A stretch of DNA of 14,459 nucleotides from Fischerella sp. (GTDB lineage: Bacteria > Cyanobacteriota > Cyanobacteriia > Cyanobacteriales > Nostocaceae). The DNA lies in contig JANZYY010000064.1 in assembly GCA_026419705.1 (NCBI GenBank), positions 1 to 14,459 on the forward strand. Reading direction: 5' to 3'. The position numbers and the translations under genes are program-made. The notes under the pieces were generated by a model. The model searched no databases. It worked only from the letters and a program-made list of their open reading frames with translations, and was not told where the DNA came from. Below, piece after piece: positions 7,362 through 13,325 of the stretch (the stretch's first letter is position 1; each line of letters opens with the position of its first letter).

Positions 7362-7860
7362 ATGCATAAAAGAGAACAGAATGAGGTGAGGAAATTACTA
7401 AATCTGATGCTCTCGCATTGTGAAACTTATCCCCAAAATCAACCACTCTGTCGCTCGGAATTTGTAGCTTACTGGTGAAATCAGGAAGCTTTTGTTGTCA
7501 GAACTTGGAGTGAATCACAAACGAAGTATTGAGATAATTTTGGTTTTGTAGAGATGCAAAATTTTGCGTTTCTACATCATTGCGGGTCAGTGTAGCCATA
7601 TATGCAATGCTAATTTTATTGTACAACCGCAAAAACGAGGCTTGGGGATGGGAAGGTTCATGGGAGAGAGGGATGCTTTTAATTGCTGCTAGTCTCGGAT
7701 CTGAGGCAATGATGTTTAATTTGGTATTTAGTACTAATATAGCTTCTATACGACTTGTACGACTGTGGGAATCATGGAGATTTGAGACAATTGGGTGGAT
7801 TCCGGGTGCAGGGAAACCAAATACACAGCAGAGAGTAGCCCGATTAAATGTATCAAATAA
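7362..7860 (+). pseudogene. Decayed GNAT-family N-acetyltransferase
   Basis: Three successive plus-strand frames together spell one GNAT acetyltransferase. Frame 1 (7362-7529) has EVRKLLNLML, TYPQNQPL and EFVAYW, then an in-frame TGA (7476-7478), then NQEAFVVRT and a second stop (7530-7532). Frame 2 (about 7570-7668) has GQCSHICNANFIVQPQ and the acetyl-CoA-binding motif RGLGMGRFMGE. Frame 3 (7673 on) has MLLIAASLG, AMMFNLVFSTN, SIRL and FETIGWIPGA. Lesions are two nonsense codons, a frame change with loss of a few codons at about 7531-7570, a +1 shift at 7669-7672, a 9-bp near-duplication (TACGACT at 7749 and 7758) that adds VRL, and a ragged C-terminus. The family normally acetylates small molecules or protein amines; this copy cannot make a working enzyme. 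Sequence order strongly supports the call; the original substrate is unknown. Confidence 0.85.
7548..7575. repeat. 28-bp dispersed palindrome, copy 1 (centre AAAATTTT)
   Basis: The arms GTAGAGATGC and GCGTTTCTAC surround the centre AAAATTTT. The palindrome is perfect except for two G-T pairs. It lies exactly in the damaged part of the GNAT pseudogene, and its right arm reads on into what looks like the AFYI motif of the family. It shares length and arms with the copies at 10265, 11620 and 13034. Confidence 0.7.
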
Positions 7861-7877
7861 CACGATTAAAACTTGTT

Positions 7878-7883
7878 TATAAT
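7878..7883 (+). promoter_or_regulatory. Candidate -10 box for pnp
   Basis: An exact TATAAT lies 88 bases upstream of the pnp start codon, with TG two bases before it (near an extended -10). No good -35 hexamer is found at the usual distance. The implied leader of about 80 bases shows no obvious hairpin of the type that RNase III cuts in enterobacterial pnp autoregulation. Confidence 0.4.
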
Positions 7884-7971
7884 TGTGTAGGTTACTCCAG
7901 CCAGCATTAGTTCATAAATGTTAGGATTGCCACAGAGAGAGAAAAGAGTGCATAGAAGGAAAAAAAACTGA

Positions 7972-10125
7972 ATGGGAGAATTTGAAAAGTCAATATCCTT
8001 TGACGGACGGGATATTCGACTAAAGGTGGGTCTACTAGCACCCCAGGCTGGTGGATCGGTGTTGATTCAATCTGGGGATACGGCGGTTCTAGTCACAGCT
8101 ACGCGATCGGCAGCCAGAGGGGGCGTCGATTTTCTACCTCTGACCGTAGACTACGAAGAAAGACTGTACGCAGCAGGTAGAATTCCTGGAGGATTATTGC
8201 GACGGGAAGGTCGCCCCCCAGAAAGGGCGATTCTGACTAGTCGTCTTATTGACCGTCCTTTACGCCCTTTGTTCCCGTCTTGGTTGCGGGATGACCTGCA
8301 AATTGTGGCGCTAACCCTTTCTATGGATGAACAAGTGCCACCAGATGTATTGGCAGTTACTGGTGCTTCGATTGCTACCCTCCTAGCAAAGATTCCGTTC
8401 TATGGACCAATGGCAGCAGTGCGGGTTGGTTTAGTGGGTGATGATTTTATTATTAACCCCACTTATGCGGAAATTGAAGCAGGAGACCTAGATTTGGTGG
8501 TAGCAGGTTCACCAGATGGCGTGATTATGGTGGAAGCCGGAGCCAATCAACTGCCCGAACGAGATATTATTGAGGCGATTGAATTTGGCTATGAAGCTGT
8601 GCAGGATTTAATCAAAGCACAGCAAGATTTAATCGCAGAATTGGGTTTAGAAATTGTCCACGAACCACCACCAGAGGTGGATTCGTCGCTAGAAAACTTT
8701 ATTAGCGATCGCGCTACCGATGAAATTAAGAAAATCCTGTCACAATTTGATTTGGATAAAAATCAGCGGGATACTGCTTTAGATGCAGTCAAAGAAACAA
8801 TTATCGCCGCGATCGCCGAACTGCCAGAAGAAGACCCAATTCGAGTTGCCACTACAGCCGATCGCAAAGTAGTTGACAATACTTTCAAAGAAATTACTAA
8901 AAAGCTGATGCGCCGCCAAATTCTTGAAGAAGGCGTGCGAGTTGACGGCCGTAAACTAGATGAAGTCCGTCCCGTTTCTTGTCAAGTTGGTTTATTACCC
9001 AAGCGCGTTCACGGTAGCGGCTTATTTAACCGGGGTCTCACCCAGGTGCTATCCGCTTGTACTCTTGGTACGCCGGGAGATACGCAAATCTTAACTGATG
9101 ATTTGCAACAAGACCAAGAAAAGCGCTACATGCACCATTACAATTTTCCACCCTTCTCGGTTGGGGAAACCAAACCTCTGCGTGCACCAGGACGTCGAGA
9201 AATCGGCCACGGAGCGCTGGCAGAAAGGGCGATATTACCCGTGCTACCACCAAAAGAACAGTTCCCTTACGTAATTCGTGTAGTATCGGAAGTTCTTTCT
9301 TCCAATGGCTCCACTTCCATGGGTTCGGTGTGTGGTTCTACACTAGCTTTGATGGATGCTGGTGTACCCATTGCCAAACCTGTCAGCGGTGCAGCTATGG
9401 GTCTGATTAAGGAAGGAGACCAAGTGCGAGTCCTGACGGACATTCAGGGCATAGAAGACTTTTTGGGTGACATGGATTTCAAAGTTGCAGGGACAGATAC
9501 GGGAATTACTGCCTTGCAAATGGATATGAAAATTACAGGTTTATCCTTAGATATCATATCCCAAGCAATCCACCAAGCCAAAGCAGCACGGTTGCATATT
9601 CTGGAAAAAATGCTCCAGACTATTGACCAACCGCGCAAAGAGATGTCGCCCTATGCCCCACGTCTTTTAAGCATCAAGATTGACCCAGACATGATTGGTC
9701 TGGTGATAGGACCGGGAGGAAAAACAATCAAGGGCATCACTGAAGAAACTGGTGCCAAAATTGACATAGATGATGACGGCACGGTGACGATTTCCGCTGT
9801 GGATGAAAATAAGGCTAAGAAAGCTAAAAATATCATCCAAGCCATGACGCGCAAGCTCAATGAAGGTGATGTCTACGTAGGTCGCGTGACCAGAATTATA
9901 CCAATTGGTGCGTTTGTAGAGTTTCTGCCAGGCAAAGAAGGCATGATTCATATTTCTCAATTAGCTGACTATCGTGTCGGCAAAGTTGAGGATGAAGTCG
10001 CTGTCGGTGATGAAGTAATTGTCAAAGTGCGTGAAATTGATAACAAGGGTCGGATTAATCTGACGCGCTTGGGTATTCACCCAGATCAAGCAGCTGCAGC
10101 GCGAGAAGCAGCAGTCAATCGATAA
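7972..10125 (+). CDS. pnp: Polyribonucleotide nucleotidyltransferase (PNPase)
   Basis: A full-length 717-residue PNPase, the phosphorolytic 3'-5' exoribonuclease and RNA polymerising enzyme of RNA turnover; it forms a trimeric ring. Order of domains: first RNase PH-like core (about 1-140), linking helical domain (about 145-310), second RNase PH core (about 311-540), KH domain (about 565-630, GPGG at 580-583) and S1 domain (about 631-702, GAFVEFLPGKEGMIHISQL). The catalytic aspartates matching E. coli D486 and D492 are D496 and D502 in EDFLGDMDFK. FNRGLTQVLS and REIGHGALAERA are also intact. Start codon ATG is preceded by AAGGA about 13 bases upstream, which is long but purine-rich. In cyanobacteria PNPase is also thought to make RNA tails. 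The gene appears to stand alone. Confidence 0.98.
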   Translation: MGEFEKSISFDGRDIRLKVGLLAPQAGGSVLIQSGDTAVLVTATRSAARGGVDFLPLTVDYEERLYAAGRIPGGLLRREGRPPERAILTSRLIDRPLRPLFPSWLRDDLQIVALTLSMDEQVPPDVLAVTGASIATLLAKIPFYGPMAAVRVGLVGDDFIINPTYAEIEAGDLDLVVAGSPDGVIMVEAGANQLPERDIIEAIEFGYEAVQDLIKAQQDLIAELGLEIVHEPPPEVDSSLENFISDRATDEIKKILSQFDLDKNQRDTALDAVKETIIAAIAELPEEDPIRVATTADRKVVDNTFKEITKKLMRRQILEEGVRVDGRKLDEVRPVSCQVGLLPKRVHGSGLFNRGLTQVLSACTLGTPGDTQILTDDLQQDQEKRYMHHYNFPPFSVGETKPLRAPGRREIGHGALAERAILPVLPPKEQFPYVIRVVSEVLSSNGSTSMGSVCGSTLALMDAGVPIAKPVSGAAMGLIKEGDQVRVLTDIQGIEDFLGDMDFKVAGTDTGITALQMDMKITGLSLDIISQAIHQAKAARLHILEKMLQTIDQPRKEMSPYAPRLLSIKIDPDMIGLVIGPGGKTIKGITEETGAKIDIDDDGTVTISAVDENKAKKAKNIIQAMTRKLNEGDVYVGRVTRIIPIGAFVEFLPGKEGMIHISQLADYRVGKVEDEVAVGDEVIVKVREIDNKGRINLTRLGIHPDQAAAAREAAVNR

Positions 10126-10145
10126 ATCAATAAGTTGATCGATGA

Positions 10146-10179
10146 ATTATGGATTGAGAACGAGCCTCAAATCCATAAT
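10146..10179 (+). terminator. Hairpin just after pnp
   Basis: Stem of 13 bp with a one-base bulge: ATTATGGATTGAG pairs with CTCAAATCCATAAT around a 7-base loop. It starts 20 bases after the pnp stop codon. There is no U-run, so it may serve as a 3' stabiliser or as part of a terminator together with the next hairpin. Confidence 0.45.
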
Positions 10180-10182
10180 GAT

Positions 10183-10219
10183 GACAGCGATCGCTCCTCC
10201 ATCATGCGATCGCTTTGTC
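10183..10219 (+). terminator. Hairpin built from two HIP1 octamers
   Basis: Two GCGATCGC sites (10187-10194 and 10206-10213) lie 11 bases apart and are flanked by GACA and TTTGTC. A stem GACAGCGATCGC with GCGATCGCTTTGTC can form around the loop TCCTCCATCAT, followed by a T-rich stretch (GTTATTTGTT). It is the stronger terminator candidate for pnp. Confidence 0.45.
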
Positions 10220-10227
10220 GTTATTTG

Positions 10228-10262
10228 TTGGTGGTTGGTAGTTGGTGGTTGGTGGTTGTTTG
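10228..10262. repeat. STRR heptamer array (TTGGTGG type) downstream of pnp
   Basis: Successive heptamers TTGGTGG, TTGGTAG, TTGGTGG, TTGGTGG, TTGTTTG. Same family and orientation as the array at 10411. An open frame across it (10135-10332) is only a translation of repeats. Confidence 0.75.
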
Positions 10263-10264
10263 TT

Positions 10265-10292
10265 GTATAGACATGCCATGGCACGTCTGTAC
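10265..10292. repeat. 28-bp dispersed palindrome, copy 2 (centre GCCATGGC)
   Basis: Arms GTATAGACAT and ACGTCTGTAC around GCCATGGC, with two non-Watson-Crick positions. Its right end is part of an 11-bp tandem duplication, GTCTGTACATT at 10285-10295 and 10296-10306. Confidence 0.65.
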
Positions 10293-10354
10293 ATTGTCTG
10301 TACATTGGTTATACTGTTTCTCCAAAAAATGACTGCAAATGTTCTTGGTTGGTA

Positions 10355-10397
10355 GTGAGTACTTAAGTACTCACACGAACTATGTGTAGTTCTATTT
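10355..10397. other. Perfect 20-bp palindrome followed by a small hairpin and T-run
   Basis: GTGAGTACTT and AAGTACTCAC (10355-10374) form a perfect palindrome. It is followed by GAACTA-TGTG-TAGTTC (10377-10392), a 6-bp stem with a 4-base loop, and then TATTTTTG. The second hairpin plus T-run resembles a weak intrinsic terminator; the first could be an operator for the gene at 10455. Confidence 0.4.
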
Positions 10398-10410
10398 TTG
10401 AGAATTGGTA

Positions 10411-10452
10411 TTAGTAGTTAGTGGTTAGTGGTTGGTGGTTGGTGGTTAGTAG
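10411..10452. repeat. STRR heptamer array abutting the aspartoacylase start codon
   Basis: Six contiguous heptamers: TTAGTAG, TTAGTGG, TTAGTGG, TTGGTGG, TTGGTGG, TTAGTAG. The start codon follows two bases later, so the array occupies the ribosome-binding region. An in-frame GTG at 10428 would add nine residues read from the repeat (MVGGWWLVV), which is not credible as protein. Confidence 0.8.
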
Positions 10453-10454
10453 TT

Positions 10455-11351
10455 ATGAATCAAATTAACAGGGTTGCAATTATTGGTGGAACCCACGGAA
10501 ATGAGTTTACAGGAGTATATCTGATTAAAAAGTTTGAGCAATTTCCCGACTTAATTAAACGATCCACTTTTGAAACACTGACATTGTTGGGTAATCCTAA
10601 AGCTTTTGCAGAATGCAAGCGTTACATCGACAAAGACTTAAATCGCTGCTTCTTGAGTCAAGACTTAGAAAATCCGACACTCTTCAGCTATGAAGATACA
10701 CGCGCAAAGGATATCAATAAAATTCTTGGGCCTAAAGGCAAATCGCAGGTGGATGTAATTGTCGACTTTCACAGCACAACTGCAAACATGGGATTGACTC
10801 TCATTCTGACCAACCAGCATCCTTTTCTCCTGCAATTAGCAGCTTACCTGAGTTCAATAAATCCTTTGGTGAAAGCGATCGCCACACAACCCAATCAAGA
10901 AAGTTCTTTCCTCATTTCTCTGTGTGAATTTGGTTTTGCTATCGAAGTGGGGCCAGTAGCTCAGGGTGTGTTAAATGCAGAATTATTTCAGAAAACAGAA
11001 GAACTGATTTATACCATTTTGGACTATTTAGAAAAGCGTAACCAAGGCTCTATCACCCAAACAAATAAAACGCTCACACTCTATCAATCTGCGGGTGCAA
11101 TTGATTACCCCAGAAACGAGCATGGAGAGATTCAAGCAATGATTCACCCAAAACTTCAGTTTAGGGATTATGAACCTCTCAATCCTGGCGATCCGATTTT
11201 TTTAAGCTTTGATGGCAGAACTATTAACTATGAAGGAAAATCAACGGTTTATCCAGTCTTCATTAATGAAGCAGCTTACTACGAGAAAGGTATTGCGATA
11301 TGTTTAACCCAGAAGCAACAGGTTAGTGTACATTTGAGCGACAGCAAGTAA
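10455..11351 (+). CDS. Aspartoacylase-like zinc hydrolase (succinylglutamate desuccinylase/aspartoacylase family)
   Basis: A 298-residue member of the aspartoacylase branch of M14-like zinc hydrolases, which deacylate N-acyl amino acids (N-acetyl-aspartate in animals). Zinc ligands are H14 and E17 in GGTHGNE and H106 in VIVDFHSTT. Substrate-binding residues N63 and R64 lie in KDLNR, and the catalytic glutamate is E164 in FAIEVGPVAQG. A C-terminal beta domain follows (DYPRNEHGEI, then HPKLQFRDYEPLNPGDPIF). All key residues are present, so it should be active; the physiological substrate in cyanobacteria is not known from this sequence. I chose the ATG at 10455 because it gives the family-typical MNQINRVAIIGGTHGNE start; an upstream in-frame GTG lies in the repeats. 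No Shine-Dalgarno is visible because the heptamer array fills that position. Confidence 0.9.
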   Translation: MNQINRVAIIGGTHGNEFTGVYLIKKFEQFPDLIKRSTFETLTLLGNPKAFAECKRYIDKDLNRCFLSQDLENPTLFSYEDTRAKDINKILGPKGKSQVDVIVDFHSTTANMGLTLILTNQHPFLLQLAAYLSSINPLVKAIATQPNQESSFLISLCEFGFAIEVGPVAQGVLNAELFQKTEELIYTILDYLEKRNQGSITQTNKTLTLYQSAGAIDYPRNEHGEIQAMIHPKLQFRDYEPLNPGDPIFLSFDGRTINYEGKSTVYPVFINEAAYYEKGIAICLTQKQQVSVHLSDSK

Positions 11352-11376
11352 CACCGAAACATGAAACTACTTATGA

Positions 11377-11578
11377 GTAACCTCGCTGAGGGCTTCATGA
11401 ATCACCTGTCCCATGCCTGCAAGTATAGGCAAAACGTATTTACATTGTGAATGCGATTTTCTGTAGAACCCCATCCCCACATTGACTGAAACGCGATCGC
11501 TTGCTTCTCAATCAACTTCTCCAGCAGCGATCGATCTACATCACTCTTTATACGAACCCGAAACCAATTAACGCCCAT
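11377..11578 (-). pseudogene. Coding-like remnant downstream of ribH, unknown family
   Basis: On the minus strand an ATG at 11578 opens a 58-codon frame to a TGA at 11402-11404. The peptide looks like real protein (MGVNWFRVRIKSDVD, LLEKLIEKQAIAFQSMWG) and includes a HIP1 site. A second frame overlapping its end reads KYVLPILAGMGQVIHEA and closes at a TAG at 11377-11379. Together they suggest one small gene with a frameshift, or the decayed end of a longer one. I do not recognise the family. It could also be an intact 58-residue small protein. This is the only gene-like content in the 323-base gap between the aspartoacylase gene and ribH, besides the palindrome at 11620. Confidence 0.4.
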
Positions 11579-11619
11579 CAAACGCTATGAGCGGTTGTTA
11601 TTCCGTAATTTATATTTAA

Positions 11620-11647
11620 GCAGAGACGCGATATATCGCGTCTCTGC
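11620..11647. repeat. 28-bp dispersed palindrome, copy 3 (perfect); possible ribH terminator
   Basis: Arms GCAGAGACGC and GCGTCTCTGC around GATATATC; symmetry is perfect and extends one more base on each side (11619-11648). On the minus strand it begins 26 bases after the ribH stop codon and is followed by an A/T-rich tract, so it can act as the ribH terminator. Confidence 0.75.
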
Positions 11648-11674
11648 TATTACCTTCCCTTGGTTAACCGCCGA

Positions 11675-12253
11675 TCAACCCACCTCTTCCCCAGACGCCG
11701 AAAGTTCGCCGACGCTGGCACTTTTGAGCGAACCTGGTAAAGATTGGGAATTACCAGAATATGGCTGAGCTAAGTTAGAACGCAATTTTCGCATCAGGCT
11801 AGCCATTTCCAAAGCTGACATGGCGTAGTCCCAACCATGATTGCTTTTAATACCAGCCCGTTCCAAGGCTTGCTGCATGGTATCAGTTGTCAAAATGCCA
11901 AAAATTACCGGTACGCCAGTTTGAAAAGAAGCAGCGGCAATACCTTTTGCTACCTCGGATGAAACATAATCAAAATGAGGTGTTTGTCCTCTGATGACGG
12001 CACCCATACAAATTATGGCATCGTAGCGACCCGAAAGCGCAAGTTGGCGAGCTACTACTGGAACTTCAAAACTCCCCGGAACCCAAACATAGTCTACTTG
12101 AGAACCATGAGGGTTGATATCAACGCCGTGGCGTTTCAAGCAATCTTGACACCCTTCCAGCAGCTTCGTGGTAACTAGATCGTTAAATCGACCAATCACC
12201 AATGCAAACCGCAAAGGTTCTGTCTGCGTAAAAGTTCCCTCGAAAACTGCCAT
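11675..12253 (-). CDS. ribH: 6,7-dimethyl-8-ribityllumazine synthase
   Basis: A 192-residue lumazine synthase, which condenses 5-amino-6-ribitylamino-uracil with 3,4-dihydroxy-2-butanone 4-phosphate in riboflavin biosynthesis; the family forms pentamers or 60-mer capsids. Visible motifs are GRFND (21-25), WVPGSFEVP (57-65), GAVIRGQTPHFDYV with the catalytic histidine H93, FGILTTDT, and ALERAG. The usual length is about 155-165 residues. The extra 35 or so C-terminal residues are rich in Ser, Gly and Leu (SGNSQSLPGSL) and probably disordered. The ATG at 12253 is chosen for the MAVFEGTFT start and a GAGG ribosome binding site six bases upstream; an in-frame TTG at 12310 would add an unlikely 19 residues. 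It follows psbZ on the same strand, but a long inverted repeat separates them. Confidence 0.97.
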   Translation of the reverse strand: MAVFEGTFTQTEPLRFALVIGRFNDLVTTKLLEGCQDCLKRHGVDINPHGSQVDYVWVPGSFEVPVVARQLALSGRYDAIICMGAVIRGQTPHFDYVSSEVAKGIAAASFQTGVPVIFGILTTDTMQQALERAGIKSNHGWDYAMSALEMASLMRKLRSNLAQPYSGNSQSLPGSLKSASVGELSASGEEVG

Positions 12254-12311
12254 GACCGCCTCTAAATCAACTATACTCTTGCAAATATATACATTCTTCT
12301 CTAAAGACAAC

Positions 12312-12469
12312 AGGAGCAGTGGAGATAAGAAGGAAGATGGGGAGAACCGGAGGTAGGGAGATGGGGAGACAAAGAATTCAAAATGAATTTTCTTTTGAAT
12401 TTATTTGTCCCCGTGTCTCCGTGTCTCCGTTTCCCCGTGTCCTCTTGTGGCTCCTCTGCCCCTTTTTTT
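12312..12469. repeat. Long imperfect inverted repeat between psbZ and ribH
   Basis: A purine-rich left arm (12312-12383, with GGAGCAGTGGAG, GATGGGGAGA, GGGGAGACAAAG, ATTCAAAA) and a pyrimidine-rich right arm (12393-12462, with TTTTGAAT, TTGTCCCC, GTGTCTCC twice, GGCTCCTCTGCCCC) are roughly complementary along about 70 bases around a 9-base loop. The plus strand continues into T7 (12463-12469). The right arm contains tandem CCGTGTCT/CCGTTTCC units. It could uncouple psbZ from ribH by transcript ending or processing. Confidence 0.65.
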
Positions 12470-12503
12470 ATGCTATTAATTTTTTTGATGTCGTGGCAGT
12501 TGG

Positions 12504-12692
12504 TTAGACTACGAAAAAGCTTAAGGCTGCTACTAAAAGTACCAAGGCAATCCAGACTCCGGAGCCAAGCCACAGCAATCTTTTAGATTCATTCCAGTTT
12601 TGTGGAGTGGCATAGGCAACAGGAACCCCAATTACCATCGCAAATGACACAAGAACCAGAGCTAACAAAGCAATTTGGAATATAATAGTCAT
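12504..12692 (-). CDS. psbZ: Photosystem II protein PsbZ (Ycf9)
   Basis: A 62-residue thylakoid membrane protein of the photosystem II core, located at the edge near CP43, where it stabilises core and antenna contacts. Two membrane helices flank a polar lumen or stroma loop: the first spans about residues 3-27 (IFQIALLALVLVSFAMVIGVPVAYA), the loop reads TPQNWNESKRLLW, and the second spans about 41-61 ending in FFVV. Length and sequence are typical for the family. The ATG has AAGGGA a few bases upstream. Upstream lies a possible structured leader (12731-12840). Downstream on the same strand are the long inverted repeat and ribH. It is a firm marker of an oxygenic phototroph. Confidence 0.97.
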   Translation of the reverse strand: MTIIFQIALLALVLVSFAMVIGVPVAYATPQNWNESKRLLWLGSGVWIALVLLVAALSFFVV

Positions 12693-12730
12693 TTTCCCTT
12701 ATCCCAAGACAGCAAAGATAGTGATAGACT

Positions 12731-12835
12731 CCTACACCGACTGAAAGCATTACGATGTAGGCTTCTCAGCGACTCCCGGTATTCCGTCGGACATTAACTG
12801 AGCTTTATTAACGATACGGGATGCCCTTCCGCACC
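12731..12835 (-). ncRNA. Possible structured 5' leader of psbZ
   Basis: Read on the minus strand, CCTACATCG and CGGTGTAGG (12753-12761 and 12731-12739) form a 9-bp stem with a 13-base loop. One pair is G-U on the minus strand but C-A on the plus strand, which favours minus-strand transcription. Next to it CTCAG (12798-12802 on minus) pairs with CTGAG (12765-12769), and inside that CGAC pairs with GTCG (12786-12789 and 12770-12773). The element ends 38 bases before the psbZ ATG. GC content is higher than in surrounding spacer DNA. I could not match it to a known riboswitch class. Confidence 0.35.
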
Positions 12836-12866
12836 GAAAAAATATCAAAAGTTTAGTTTTTGAGTA

Positions 12867-12891
12867 AAGTGGTGGTGAGTTTGTACCACTT
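12867..12891. promoter_or_regulatory. Inverted repeat upstream of the psbZ leader
   Basis: Perfect arms AAGTGGT (12867-12873) and ACCACTT (12885-12891) around 11 bases. Its position just upstream of the putative psbZ leader suits an operator or promoter-proximal element, by inference only. Confidence 0.3.
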
Positions 12892-13325
12892 CGTAAATCA
12901 TAAACAAACATTGACAAAAGCTCAACTGCCCTACAAGCCCCTGGAATAACGATTTAGTAATCTTCAGATGAAAGGAAGGACAACAAGGATCGGGAGAAAT
13001 GGAGTGATGGGGAGATCCTGTGTATTCTCCCTACTATAGACGCGCCACCTCTCGTCTCTACACCTTTCCACCTCCAATTTTCCCCCTCTGGCTTGTCTTA
13101 GCCATAAGACAGTTTCTGAATACTGAATCGACATTCTAGCCTATGATTTGAATTGGTTAAACAGTGTTTAGTTTTTGTATTGTCTTGGTTTCCCTACAGA
13201 TATGAGTATGATGTGGGCAGATGTCAGATAGAGCTAAAGATAGAATATTTATAAGGCAAAACTGACCATACTTCTTTAATTGGTTAAGTTAGCAGAAATT
13301 ACAACACTTTAGTTATTAGTCTTTC
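12892..13325. other. Non-coding stretch with scattered inverted repeats
   Basis: No convincing open frame on either strand. It contains a small GGGAGA/TCTCCC inverted repeat (13010-13031), the fourth 28-bp palindrome (13034-13061), and a hairpin with stem GTCTTA/TAAGAC and loop GCCA (13095-13110), extendable by two pairs. The promoter of the DHH-CBS gene must lie here or in the repeats that follow, but I cannot fix it. Confidence 0.5.
13034..13061. repeat. 28-bp dispersed palindrome, copy 4 (degenerate centre)
   Basis: Outer arms TATAGACG and CGTCTCTA around a non-symmetric centre (CGCCACCTCT). Same length as the other three copies, so it is probably a decayed member. Confidence 0.5.

Noticed and set aside
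7498..7863. 121-residue open frame on the minus strand upstream of pnp
   Set aside because: It is antisense to the GNAT pseudogene, which shows family motifs on the plus strand, and it runs through the 28-bp palindrome.
7580..7882. 100-residue plus-strand open frame taken as an intact gene
   Set aside because: Its first third is out of frame with the GNAT motifs and only its later part is real protein sequence; it is one fragment of the pseudogene.
10135..10332. 65-residue plus-strand open frame after pnp
   Set aside because: It is a translation of hairpins and heptamer repeats, rich in Trp and Val from TTGGTGG units.
10411..10452. CRISPR-like or direct-repeat array
   Set aside because: Units are 7 bp with no spacers; this is a short tandem repeat array. 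The same holds for 1-57, 10228-10262 and 13374-13422.
12254..12310. Longer N-terminus of RibH from the TTG at 12310
   Set aside because: The extra 19 residues are not family-like, and the ATG at 12253 has a GAGG ribosome binding site.
12301..12586. Several 62-90 residue open frames on both strands between psbZ and ribH
   Set aside because: All are low-complexity translations of the long inverted repeat or shadows of psbZ.
12731..12835. Glutamine (glnA-type) riboswitch or cobalamin riboswitch before psbZ
   Set aside because: A GACGGAA string and a GGGCATCCC string are present, but the rest of either consensus is missing.
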